A stretch of 64,000 nucleotides of DNA from Deltaproteobacteria bacterium (GTDB lineage Bacteria > Desulfobacterota > Desulfomonilia > UBA1062). Of the stretch, positions 35,001-42,626 are shown one piece after another. Numbering within the stretch: the stretch's first letter is position 1; every line of letters starts with the position of its first letter. The DNA is taken from contig JAHDOV010000004.1 in the NCBI GenBank assembly GCA_018434685.1, positions 62,001-126,000 on the forward strand, written 5' to 3'. Both the position numbers and the translations under genes were made by a program. A model generated the notes under the pieces. The model was given only the letters and a program-made list of their open reading frames with translations, searched no databases and was not told the origin of the DNA.

Positions 35001-35029
35001 TTGATAATCCTGGAGTATCGCCTTATGAT
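35001..35029 (+). promoter_or_regulatory. Promoter of the thioredoxin-CcdA-TlpA operon
   Basis: TTGATA (35001-35006), a 17-nt spacer and TATGAT (35024-35029). The transcript would start near 35036, about 50 nt before the thioredoxin ATG. Confidence 0.65.
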
Positions 35030-35088
35030 ACCTTATTAGAATTGTTGAAACCTGAGCTTTGTGGTACTTTTCAACCGGGAGTTAAAAA

Positions 35089-35394
35089 ATGAATCAGATA
35101 ACCGATGCAACCTTTCCCGATTTTCTGAAGAATCACCTTGCGGTGCTCTCGTTTACCTCTCCGTGGTGCGCTGCCTGCAAGAAAGTGCACGCACACACCG
35201 AGGTCATGGAAGACACCTACCCTGCGATCACCTTCGGATCACTCGACATCAGCACGAGCCCCGAGACTCCGGCCAGGTATCAGGTGTTCGGCATACCAAC
35301 AATCATCTTCTTCAAGGACGGCACCGAGGTGAAACGCCTGAGCGGAACGATTTCAGAAAAAGATATCGTCAAGGAACTGAACCTACTGCCATGA
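35089..35394 (+). CDS. Thioredoxin-fold protein with WCAAC (101 aa)
   Basis: A short cytoplasmic thioredoxin-like protein with the redox site SPWCAAC (Cys27/Cys30), the cis-Pro loop GIPTIIFF near 66 and a final KDIVKEL helix. No signal peptide is present. WCAAC differs from classical WCGPC, which shifts redox potential. Its stop overlaps the ccdA start (ATGA), so the two are translationally coupled. It probably feeds electrons to the membrane transporter CcdA. Confidence 0.8.
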   Translation: MNQITDATFPDFLKNHLAVLSFTSPWCAACKKVHAHTEVMEDTYPAITFGSLDISTSPETPARYQVFGIPTIIFFKDGTEVKRLSGTISEKDIVKELNLLP

Positions 35395-36098
35395 TAGAGA
35401 ATTTTATCAGCGGACTGGATACCTATCTGCAGGCATCCATCGTATTCTCCTACCTGGCCGTATACCTCGGCGGGGTTCTGGCAAGCTTCACCCCGTGCAT
35501 CTATCCAGTCATACCCATAACCGTTGCCTATATCGGCTCTCAGAGCGGCGGTTCCAGGATGAAGGGGTTCGTCCTCTCGCTCTTCTATGTCCTGGGTACC
35601 TCGCTTTCCTATACGGCCCTGGGGAGCATCGCTGCGCTTTCAGGCCAGCTCTTCGGCCAGATACAGTCGAATCCCTGGACCTACTTCATCGTTGCAAATA
35701 TCTGCATCCTCATGGGGCTGTCCATGCTCGACGTTTTCACGCTTCCCATGCCCGCATTCATGAGCGCCTCCAGTTCGCCCAGGAAAAAGGGTTTTATCGG
35801 CAGCCTGCTCCTGGGAGCTGTTTCCGGCCTTATTCTCGGCCCGTGCACTGCCCCGATCCTCGGCGTGCTGCTCGGGTACGTTGCAACGAAACAGAATATC
35901 CTCTATGGCACCAGCCTGTTGTTTGTCTTTTCCCTGGGCCTGGGTACCATCCTCATCATCTTGGGAACATTCACAGGGCTCGTGGCGAGCATCCCCAAGG
36001 CCGGCATGTGGATGGTGAAGGTCCAGAAGGCCTTCGGCTGGGGTCTCCTGGCCCTCGGCGAATACTTCCTGATCACGTCAGGGACCTTAATGATCTGA
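35391..36098 (+). CDS. ccdA: CcdA/DsbD-type transmembrane thiol transporter (235 aa)
   Basis: This six-to-seven helix membrane protein passes reducing equivalents from cytoplasmic thioredoxin to the periplasm. The signature cysteines lie in FTPCIYPVIP near residue 34 and GPCTAPILG near 150, in the two symmetrical halves. It has no fused DsbD alpha or gamma domain, hence CcdA size. It sits between a cytoplasmic thioredoxin and an exported TlpA-like protein, a complete electron relay in one operon. Confidence 0.85.
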   Translation: MIENFISGLDTYLQASIVFSYLAVYLGGVLASFTPCIYPVIPITVAYIGSQSGGSRMKGFVLSLFYVLGTSLSYTALGSIAALSGQLFGQIQSNPWTYFIVANICILMGLSMLDVFTLPMPAFMSASSSPRKKGFIGSLLLGAVSGLILGPCTAPILGVLLGYVATKQNILYGTSLLFVFSLGLGTILIILGTFTGLVASIPKAGMWMVKVQKAFGWGLLALGEYFLITSGTLMI

Positions 36099-36114
36099 AA
36101 AAGGAGTTACCGTG

Positions 36115-36636
36115 ATGAAGAAAAAAATAGTCCTGATGACCGCGTGCATGTTCTTCGCGTTTCTGAGCACGGCATCGTGCGAGGAACCAGGGAAAAAACC
36201 TCAGCCCTATGACATCAAGCAGCAGTCCATCGAACGGCCGGCCCCGGATTTCACCCTGAAGGATCTGTCCGGCACAGCACATCTCCTGAGCGAATACCGG
36301 GGAAAGACCGTGCTGCTCAACTTCACCACGACCTGGTGCCCATACTGCAAGAAGGACATCCCCAACCTCAAGAAGATGTATGACACCTACAAGGATCAAG
36401 GCTTTGAACTCATTGCAATCTACATCCAGGAAAGCGACAAGAAGGTGGCCTCCTTCGCAGAGCACTACGAGCTCCCCTATACCGTCCTGTTGGATCCGGA
36501 CGGCTCGGTAGCCCAGACCTACGGGGTGCGCGGCGTGCCAACCAAGGTGCTCATCGACAAAAACGGCACCATCCTCTGCTGGGCATGCAGGACCCTGGAT
36601 GTAATGCTGCAAAAAGAGTTCGGAAAAGGGGACTAG
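36115..36636 (+). CDS. TlpA/ResA-like lipoprotein thioredoxin (173 aa)
   Basis: It has an N-terminal signal with a lipobox-like TASC (about residues 15-20) and a TlpA-type domain: APDFTLKDLSGTAHLL, the redox motif TTWCPYCKKDIP (Cys75/Cys78) and YGVRGVPTKVLIDKNG. It is likely anchored in the membrane and reduced by CcdA. The partner could be apocytochrome c or other periplasmic thiols, including the peroxiredoxin at 31817. ATG 36115 has AAGGAG 7 nt upstream; the GTG at 36112 is less likely. Two extra Cys lie near the C-terminus (CWAC). Confidence 0.8.
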   Translation: MKKKIVLMTACMFFAFLSTASCEEPGKKPQPYDIKQQSIERPAPDFTLKDLSGTAHLLSEYRGKTVLLNFTTTWCPYCKKDIPNLKKMYDTYKDQGFELIAIYIQESDKKVASFAEHYELPYTVLLDPDGSVAQTYGVRGVPTKVLIDKNGTILCWACRTLDVMLQKEFGKGD

Positions 36637-36643
36637 GATCCAC

Positions 36644-39049
36644 CTACCCCACCAGGGACTCGGCCACCCGCACCGCATCCACGCCGTCTTTGGCATAGCG
36701 GGCGCCTATGGATTCGGCATAGGCCTTCGTGACGACGGCCCCGCCCACCATGAAGCTGCAGGCAAGTCCGGCATCGCGTACCCGCTCGATGGTTTCCTTC
36801 ATGTTCACCATGGTCGTGGTCATGAGGGCTGAGAGCCCCACAATATCAGGATGATAGCGCCTGATGGCGTCGAGGAGGACCTCATGGGCCACGTCCTTCC
36901 CGAGATCCACAACATCGAAGCCGTGGTTCTTAAGCATCAGCGCCACGATGTTCTTGCCGATATCGTGGATATCTCCCTTGACCGTTGCAAGGATGATCTT
37001 CCCCTTCTTTGCCTGGAGGAGTTCTCCCTCCTTCATATGGGGCTCGAGATGCTCGAATCCCCGCTTCATGGCCTCGGCGCTCGCGATGAGCTGCGGCAAG
37101 AAATAGATCTTTTTATCGTAGCGCTCCCCCACCTCCTCGATGGCCGGTATCATGTGCTCGTTCACCAGGGCCTGGGGCGTTATCCCCTGCTGGAGCGCCC
37201 GGTCGATGCGTGCGGCGATATCGTCCCGATTCCCCTCGAGAATGGCCTCGTAGACCTCCTGTCCCGGCGATGCCTCGTTCGCCGGCTGCTGCCGCCCCGG
37301 AGCACTGGCGCCTTTAGACCCGAATCGGGCGATGTAGGACCGTGCCCCGATGTCCCGCCCGGTCAGGACGTCGGCCGCCCTCTTGATATTCATGAATTCG
37401 TCGCTCAGGGGGTTCGCTATGGCCAGGGTGAGCCCATGGGAGACGGCCATTGCCACAAACGCGGCATTGATCCAGATCCGGCTCGGGAGGCCGAACGAAA
37501 CATTCGAGAGTCCCAGCACCGTAGACGACCCGAACTCTTGGGCGCACCACCTGGTCGTGTTCAGGGTCTCCAAGGCTGCGGAGGGATCGGCCGAAACAGC
37601 CAGGGTAAGGGCGTCGACCACGATATCATCCCTGGTAAAGCCGTAGTCCTGTGCCGTTTCAAAGATGCTCGAGACCGTGGAGATCCGCTCCCGTGATGTT
37701 TTGGGCAGGTTCCTGCCTGCCAGCGGCAGCAGGATGAACATGGCCCCATATTTCTTTGCTATCCGAAGCAGGGGCACGAGCTTTTCTTCTTCCCCGGAAA
37801 TGGAGTTGATCAGCGCCCTTCCGGGATAAACCCTCAGCGCCGCCTCTATGGCCTCGGGCAGGGCCGAATCGATGCTCAAGGGTGCATCCGTGAAGAGGGC
37901 AAGGTCGCAGACCACCTTCCTGATGGTGGAGACCTCGTCGATTCCGGGCATGCCGACATTGACATCGAGGATCTCAGCACCGCGGCTCGTCTGCTCGCGG
38001 GCAAATGTGCGAACCAGCGACATCCTGCCCTCGAGCAGCTCCTGCTGCAGGTCTTTCTTGCCGGTAGGATTGATCCGCTCACCGATGATCACGAGCGGGG
38101 ATTGTTCGCCAAGGATCACGGTCTTTCTCGGAGAACTCAGGGCCTTGATGGACTGCCTGCGGGATGAACCCGGTGAAAGCGCCGCGGTCTTGAGGCGCAG
38201 TGCCTGTATATGAGCGGGTGTCGTGCCGCAGCAGCCTCCAATGAGTTGAACGCCTGAAGCTGCGAACTCGTGTGCGTAGGCACTGAAGTCGTCGGGCCCC
38301 ATGTCGAAGAAGGTCTTGCCCTGGCTGAGGCGGGGCAGCCCTGCATTGGGTTTCGCGACAAGAGGCACCGTGGCGTAGGGCTGCATGGCCCGGATCAGGG
38401 GAATCATGCCGTCCGGACCTGCAGAACAGTTGCAGCCCACGGCATCTGCCCCGAGGGACTGGAGGGTCACCAGCGCCGAGACCGGATCGGTCCCTCCCAG
38501 GGTGCGCCCGGAGGATTCGAAGGTCATGGTCACGATGGTGAAGATATCCGAAAGCTCCCTGACCGCGATGAGCGCAGCACGTGCCTCCTGAATGTCGATC
38601 ATGGTCTCGATGACCAGGATATCCGCGCCCCCCTGAATGAGCCCCCTGGCCTGCTCCTGAAAGACTTCCACCGCCTCGTCGAAGCCAACATCGCCGAAAG
38701 GCTCCACGAACCTGCCCGTGGGCCCGATATCTCCCGCCACCAGGGCCCTCTCCCCAGCAACGCTCTTCGCAAGCCTACAGAGGTCCTCATTGATTCGACC
38801 GACACTCGAGGCCCCGTATTGCGCAAGCTTGAACCGGTTGGCACCGAAGGTACACGTGTAGATGATGTCCGAGCCGGCAGCCAGATAATCCCGGTGTACC
38901 GATTCGATACACGTAGCGTTCTCGAGACACCACAGTTCCGGGCATACTCCTTCCGGCATGCCACGCGCCTGGAGCTCCGTCCCGGTTGCCCCGTCCAGTA
39001 CCAGGACCCCCTCCCCGATCTTCCGGATAATCTCTTCTCGTATCGTCAC
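36644..39049 (-). CDS. metH: Cobalamin-dependent methionine synthase without activation domain (801 aa)
   Basis: It transfers the methyl group of methyl-THF to homocysteine through B12. Domains in order: homocysteine methyltransferase (1-300; DGATGTELQARG, zinc cysteines in GCNCSAG near 204-206 and GGCCGTTP near 272), pterin-binding barrel (about 320-580; GERINPTGKK, DVNVGMPG), cap, and B12-binding domain (about 660-801; DIHDIGKNIV with the axial His near 694, VGLSALMTTT). The C-terminal SAM-binding activation domain of E. coli MetH (1227 aa) is absent, as in Thermotoga. The next gene upstream supplies a stand-alone version. Confidence 0.92.
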   Translation of the reverse strand: MTIREEIIRKIGEGVLVLDGATGTELQARGMPEGVCPELWCLENATCIESVHRDYLAAGSDIIYTCTFGANRFKLAQYGASSVGRINEDLCRLAKSVAGERALVAGDIGPTGRFVEPFGDVGFDEAVEVFQEQARGLIQGGADILVIETMIDIQEARAALIAVRELSDIFTIVTMTFESSGRTLGGTDPVSALVTLQSLGADAVGCNCSAGPDGMIPLIRAMQPYATVPLVAKPNAGLPRLSQGKTFFDMGPDDFSAYAHEFAASGVQLIGGCCGTTPAHIQALRLKTAALSPGSSRRQSIKALSSPRKTVILGEQSPLVIIGERINPTGKKDLQQELLEGRMSLVRTFAREQTSRGAEILDVNVGMPGIDEVSTIRKVVCDLALFTDAPLSIDSALPEAIEAALRVYPGRALINSISGEEEKLVPLLRIAKKYGAMFILLPLAGRNLPKTSRERISTVSSIFETAQDYGFTRDDIVVDALTLAVSADPSAALETLNTTRWCAQEFGSSTVLGLSNVSFGLPSRIWINAAFVAMAVSHGLTLAIANPLSDEFMNIKRAADVLTGRDIGARSYIARFGSKGASAPGRQQPANEASPGQEVYEAILEGNRDDIAARIDRALQQGITPQALVNEHMIPAIEEVGERYDKKIYFLPQLIASAEAMKRGFEHLEPHMKEGELLQAKKGKIILATVKGDIHDIGKNIVALMLKNHGFDVVDLGKDVAHEVLLDAIRRYHPDIVGLSALMTTTMVNMKETIERVRDAGLACSFMVGGAVVTKAYAESIGARYAKDGVDAVRVAESLVG

Positions 39050-39070
39050 GAAAACCTCTCTTTCCTCATT

Positions 39071-39748
39071 TCACGCCACGGACGTCCTGACCCCGGCAAT
39101 GGCGGTCACCGACTTTTCCGGGATCAGCAGGTATTCTCCGGTTATGCTCACCCCGATCTCCCCTAGCCGCAGCAGTTCGTAGATGACCCTCTGGTTCTCC
39201 AGTGCAAAATCGCCATACCCGGCTGAATACCTGCGCCGGGTGAGTCTTTTTGCCCGGCGCCTGAGGTCCTGATTAACATATCCCATGATCCAATCCAAGG
39301 CTCCATCTGTCATCTCGCTGGCTGCCGCATCGAGAACAACGCCCCGGGTAATATGCCCGATCGAGGTATCCCTCCGGATCTCTTCCATGATCCTGCTGCC
39401 TGCCGTGGCACCCATGAGCAGCAGCGAAGAGCACCCCGACGCCATCCGTGCAAGTTGTGAGCTGACAAACATGTCCCCGCCTGAAAGCACGATGCTGTCT
39501 TCCTCGATCCTTGCAACATTCAGGAGTATCGCCGAACCCTTCAGTTCGACAAACCCACGTGCCTCATCGATATACGATTCCACCATCTCCCGGTGTTCGG
39601 GCTGGATCAGGGTATGCCCGGCCCGGAAGCCCAGGCGGGCATAGATTTCCTTCCTCGGTACCGCAACCGCAATGGTCCGGAAGAATACAGGGGCCCCGGC
39701 ATCAATCATACCTAAAGATCTAGAGGGAATCCGGAAAAGTTTCAACAA
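39071..39748 (-). CDS. Stand-alone MetH activation-domain-like protein
   Basis: The sequence resembles the vitamin B12-dependent methionine synthase activation domain: AARLASGC-like ARMASGCSSLLLMGATAG, DAAASEMTDGALDWI and RRRYSAGYGDFALENQR. The RxSxGYGDxxL...Q motif contacts the cofactor and SAM in MetH. It would reductively remethylate cob(II)alamin for the MetH encoded 21 nt downstream. The TTG at 39748 is chosen because AGGAG lies 7 nt upstream; a GTG at 39766 or ATG at 39709 are alternatives. About 225 aa. It may also act on other corrinoid proteins. Confidence 0.78.
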   Translation of the reverse strand: MLKLFRIPSRSLGMIDAGAPVFFRTIAVAVPRKEIYARLGFRAGHTLIQPEHREMVESYIDEARGFVELKGSAILLNVARIEEDSIVLSGGDMFVSSQLARMASGCSSLLLMGATAGSRIMEEIRRDTSIGHITRGVVLDAAASEMTDGALDWIMGYVNQDLRRRAKRLTRRRYSAGYGDFALENQRVIYELLRLGEIGVSITGEYLLIPEKSVTAIAGVRTSVA

Positions 39749-39800
39749 GTTCTTTCTCCTGTGCACAGGTTGCCAGGCGGGCAGGCAGGATAAATCAATT

Positions 39801-39855
39801 GTCTAACTGTTTTGTATTATGGTATGCTGATAACACATCATGTGTAATGTTAGAC
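39801..39855. promoter_or_regulatory. Nested inverted repeats upstream of the CoA-ligase alpha gene
   Basis: An outer pair GTCTAAC (39801-39807) / GTTAGAC (39849-39855) encloses a perfect palindrome ACACAT-C-ATGTGT (39833-39845). The right arm ends 12 nt before the start codon, close enough to affect translation or act as an operator. Confidence 0.45.
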
Positions 39856-39867
39856 GAGGTGAGGTGT

Positions 39868-41316
39868 ATGGATCTTACGAGGCTTTTCTATCCAAGGACT
39901 ATCGCGGTAATCGGGGCATCGCCAAACCTGGGCGGAGGGAAACTCCCCTACTACCACATAATAAAGATGGCCGGTTACCAGGGAAAGATGTATCCGGTAA
40001 ACCCGAAATACTCGGATATCAACGGAGAGAAGGTTTATCGCTCCCTGGATGATCTTCCCGAGAGCATCGATCTCGCTATCGCCTCGGTTCCCGCGAAGCT
40101 CGCACTGGAAACCGTTGAGGCCGCGGCACGCAACAAGGTGAAGTTTCTGCACTTCTTCACCTCGGGATTTTCCGAGGTGGGCAATGTTAAGCTGGAGCAG
40201 GCCCTGCTCGAGGCAGCACGCAAGGGCCCCACCCGGATCATCGGGCCCAACTGCATCGGGATTCACTGCACCGAAAGCGGCATCACCTGTGATCTGCCCA
40301 AGTCACCGATCACGGGTATCGGGAATGTGGCCTTCCTCGGTCAGTCAGGCGGCATGACCCACAACTTCATGCGCATGGCGCACTCCAGGTACCTGGAACT
40401 CAACAAGGTGGTCTCCTACGGCAACCAGATCGACCTGCGGCTTGAAGACTATCTGGAGTACCTTGCCAAGGATGACACCATCAAGGTCATTGCCGCGTAC
40501 ATAGAAGACATCAAAGACCCGAGACAATTCATCGAGGTGCTCAAAAAGACCACCCCGGTGAAACCGGTGATCATCCTCAAGGGCGGCACCACCGAGCAGG
40601 GGGCCAGGGCGGCAGCGTCCCATACCGGTGCACTGGCTGCACGCAGAGAGATCTGGACCGCGATCATGAGGCAGTACGGATGTATAGAGGCACAGAACTT
40701 CGAACACCTGGTGGACCTCGTCATGCTCGCTGGTGCGAACATCCTCCCGCACGGCCCGCGCCTTGGTTTTCTCGGTGCAGGGGGAGGAACCTCGGTTTTG
40801 TTCACGGATCTTGCCGCCGAAGAGGGCCTGACGCTGCCGGAACTTCACCAGGAGACGCAGGAACGGATCAGCCGGAAGATCAGCGATGTCAATACAAGCA
40901 CCACGAACCCGGTAGACCTCGGCTTCTACGGCTTTGACTTCACCATAATGGCGCATACCATCAGGGCCATGGCCGCCGATGACGCAATCGACGTCATTAT
41001 CCCCTACTTCTCCCTCGATTTTATCACGTCCTTCCAGAGCGCCCAGCTCGACAGCGGGCCCGGCCCTCACGCCATCGTGGAGACCCTGAAGGATGTGGAT
41101 AAACCGATCATCCCCATTCTCTCGCGATTTACCGAGAACATGATCGAGGTGGAAGAGGTCCGCATCAGACTCTCCTCGATATTCAGGAAGGCCGGCCTTG
41201 CCGTCTACAGCACCCCGCAGGATGCTATAAAATCCCTCAGCGGCGTGCTGAAATGGCAGATGAACCACTATGTCCAGGCAGACCCGCCGGCCCGTCGGAA
41301 GGCCTCGCTGCCGTAG
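39868..41316 (+). CDS. ADP-forming acyl-CoA synthetase alpha-type subunit (482 aa)
   Basis: It has the NDP-forming acetate/acyl-CoA ligase alpha arrangement: a CoA-binding Rossmann domain (1-130; AVIGASPNLGGGK, YPVNPKY), then two succinyl-CoA-ligase-like domains. The phosphohistidine motif AASHTGALAA is conserved with His252, and NPVDLGFYG lies near 355. The ATP-grasp beta domain, needed to form or use ATP, is not fused here and no beta gene is adjacent. Either beta is encoded elsewhere or the protein works differently. Start 39868 follows GAGGTGAGG. Confidence 0.8.
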   Translation: MDLTRLFYPRTIAVIGASPNLGGGKLPYYHIIKMAGYQGKMYPVNPKYSDINGEKVYRSLDDLPESIDLAIASVPAKLALETVEAAARNKVKFLHFFTSGFSEVGNVKLEQALLEAARKGPTRIIGPNCIGIHCTESGITCDLPKSPITGIGNVAFLGQSGGMTHNFMRMAHSRYLELNKVVSYGNQIDLRLEDYLEYLAKDDTIKVIAAYIEDIKDPRQFIEVLKKTTPVKPVIILKGGTTEQGARAAASHTGALAARREIWTAIMRQYGCIEAQNFEHLVDLVMLAGANILPHGPRLGFLGAGGGTSVLFTDLAAEEGLTLPELHQETQERISRKISDVNTSTTNPVDLGFYGFDFTIMAHTIRAMAADDAIDVIIPYFSLDFITSFQSAQLDSGPGPHAIVETLKDVDKPIIPILSRFTENMIEVEEVRIRLSSIFRKAGLAVYSTPQDAIKSLSGVLKWQMNHYVQADPPARRKASLP

Positions 41317-41632
41317 CCGGGCAGATCCCCGGAAAAATACGGTCCCGCATGAATCGACAAAGACCTGATCGGGGCCTAGGCCCCCTTGTCTGAGTGAAGC
41401 CCTGGCCAGAGTACGCCCGCTCTGGGCGTGTTCTGTCCCGTCCCATAATGGTAGTGGCCTTGCTGAATCGTTTGTGATAGCCTTCCTGAAAGTTTTGGCT
41501 CTCGCCGAGTTCTGATCTTTTTGATGATCACCGGTGAGGGCGAAACGCTACGTCATCCAAGGGGGAAGACCCCCCTGATCCTGCCTTGTCCCCAGGACAG
41601 GGCGTCCAGATCGGAACAGAAAGGGGAAGAAT
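41317..41632. other. Hairpin-rich leader/intergenic region before the PanE-like gene
   Basis: No gene is seen. It contains the 14-nt self-complementary GGGGCCTAGGCCCC (41371-41384), a CCAGAG/CTCTGG stem (41406-41425), GGGGG-AAGA-CCCCC (41561-41574), and a TGTCC-CCA-GGACA stem near 41588-41600. Some may terminate the upstream transcript; the last two are close to the next start codon. No known riboswitch was recognised. Confidence 0.4.
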
Positions 41633-42568
41633 ATGAAGTATCTCGTTATGGGGGCCGGCGCCCTGGGGAGCATCTTCGGCGGTCTGCTTGCCGAAAGAGG
41701 CCACGACGTCACGTTTGTAGGCCTTGACGATCACCTCAAGGCCATGCAGGACAAGGGGCTGCGGATAACCGGCATCTGGGGAGACCACACCATCGAGCCT
41801 GTTACCGCCTGTTACGGAACAGCGGGCCTGAGCGGTACCTTCGATGCAGTACTCTTGAGCGTAAAATCATACCTGAGTGCGACCGTGGTCCGTCAGATCC
41901 TCCCGTTCATTCACCCGCACACCCTCGTGTATTCCATACAGAACGGCCTGGGCAACTGGGAAGCCATCGCCAATGCCGTTGGGTGGGACCGGACCGTGGG
42001 GGCACGGATCATCTTCGGCGCTGAGATCGTGGAACCCGGGACAGCGAAGGTTACGGTATATGCCGACAAGGTCCTGCTCGGAAGCCCCTCCGGCGATGTG
42101 CCGCCTGAGAGGATCCAGGGCTTCTGCGACGATCTCAACGATGCAGGCATCCCCACGGAGATCACCGCGAACATTGCAGCAGCTCTCTGGGGCAAGGTCC
42201 TCTACAACAGCGCCCTCAACCCCTTGGGCGCGATCCTGAACGTGCCCTACGGCCGCCTGCGCGATGTCCCCGAGGTACTCGCCGTGATGCGCAGAATCAT
42301 CGAGGAGATCTTTGCCGTGGCCGAGGCAAAGAATATTGCGCTGGACTATGGCGGAGCTGATGACTACTACCGCTTCCTCATCGAAAAACAGCTGCCGCCC
42401 ACCGCAAAGCACCGTGCTTCCATGCTCCAGGATATGGAACTCGGCCGCCGCACCGAGATCGACGCGCTGAACGGGGCCATATCCCGCTACGGCAGGGAGC
42501 TTGGAGTTCCCACCCCGGCGAACGACGTGGTCACTGCCATTATCAAGGGCCTTGAATCGAAGGCCTGA
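41633..42568 (+). CDS. 2-dehydropantoate 2-reductase family protein (PanE/ApbA-like, 311 aa)
   Basis: An NADPH-binding Rossmann N-terminus, MGAGALGSIFGGLLAERGHDV (about residues 6-26), is followed by SVKSYLS near 76, IQNGLGN near 104, and the C-terminal catalytic region ALWGKVLYNSALNPLGAIL with the active-site Lys and Asn. This is a PanE-fold reductase that would reduce ketopantoate to pantoate for CoA. Several paralogues of the fold act on other 2-keto acids, so panE is not asserted. GGGGAAGA precedes the ATG. Downstream is a convergent gene. Confidence 0.75.
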   Translation: MKYLVMGAGALGSIFGGLLAERGHDVTFVGLDDHLKAMQDKGLRITGIWGDHTIEPVTACYGTAGLSGTFDAVLLSVKSYLSATVVRQILPFIHPHTLVYSIQNGLGNWEAIANAVGWDRTVGARIIFGAEIVEPGTAKVTVYADKVLLGSPSGDVPPERIQGFCDDLNDAGIPTEITANIAAALWGKVLYNSALNPLGAILNVPYGRLRDVPEVLAVMRRIIEEIFAVAEAKNIALDYGGADDYYRFLIEKQLPPTAKHRASMLQDMELGRRTEIDALNGAISRYGRELGVPTPANDVVTAIIKGLESKA

Positions 42569-42626
42569 GAGCGGGCTTTACCGCTACGGTCACATAGCCG
42601 GGCAGTTGCAGCTCAAGAGGAAACCG

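Noticed and set aside
39749-39867. A B12 or SAM riboswitch controlling the metH pair
   Set aside because: The region lacks both consensus cores; only the dyads for the rightward gene are seen.
41317-41632. A cobalamin or CoA riboswitch before the PanE-like gene
   Set aside because: Several hairpins exist but no B12-box or other known consensus is present.
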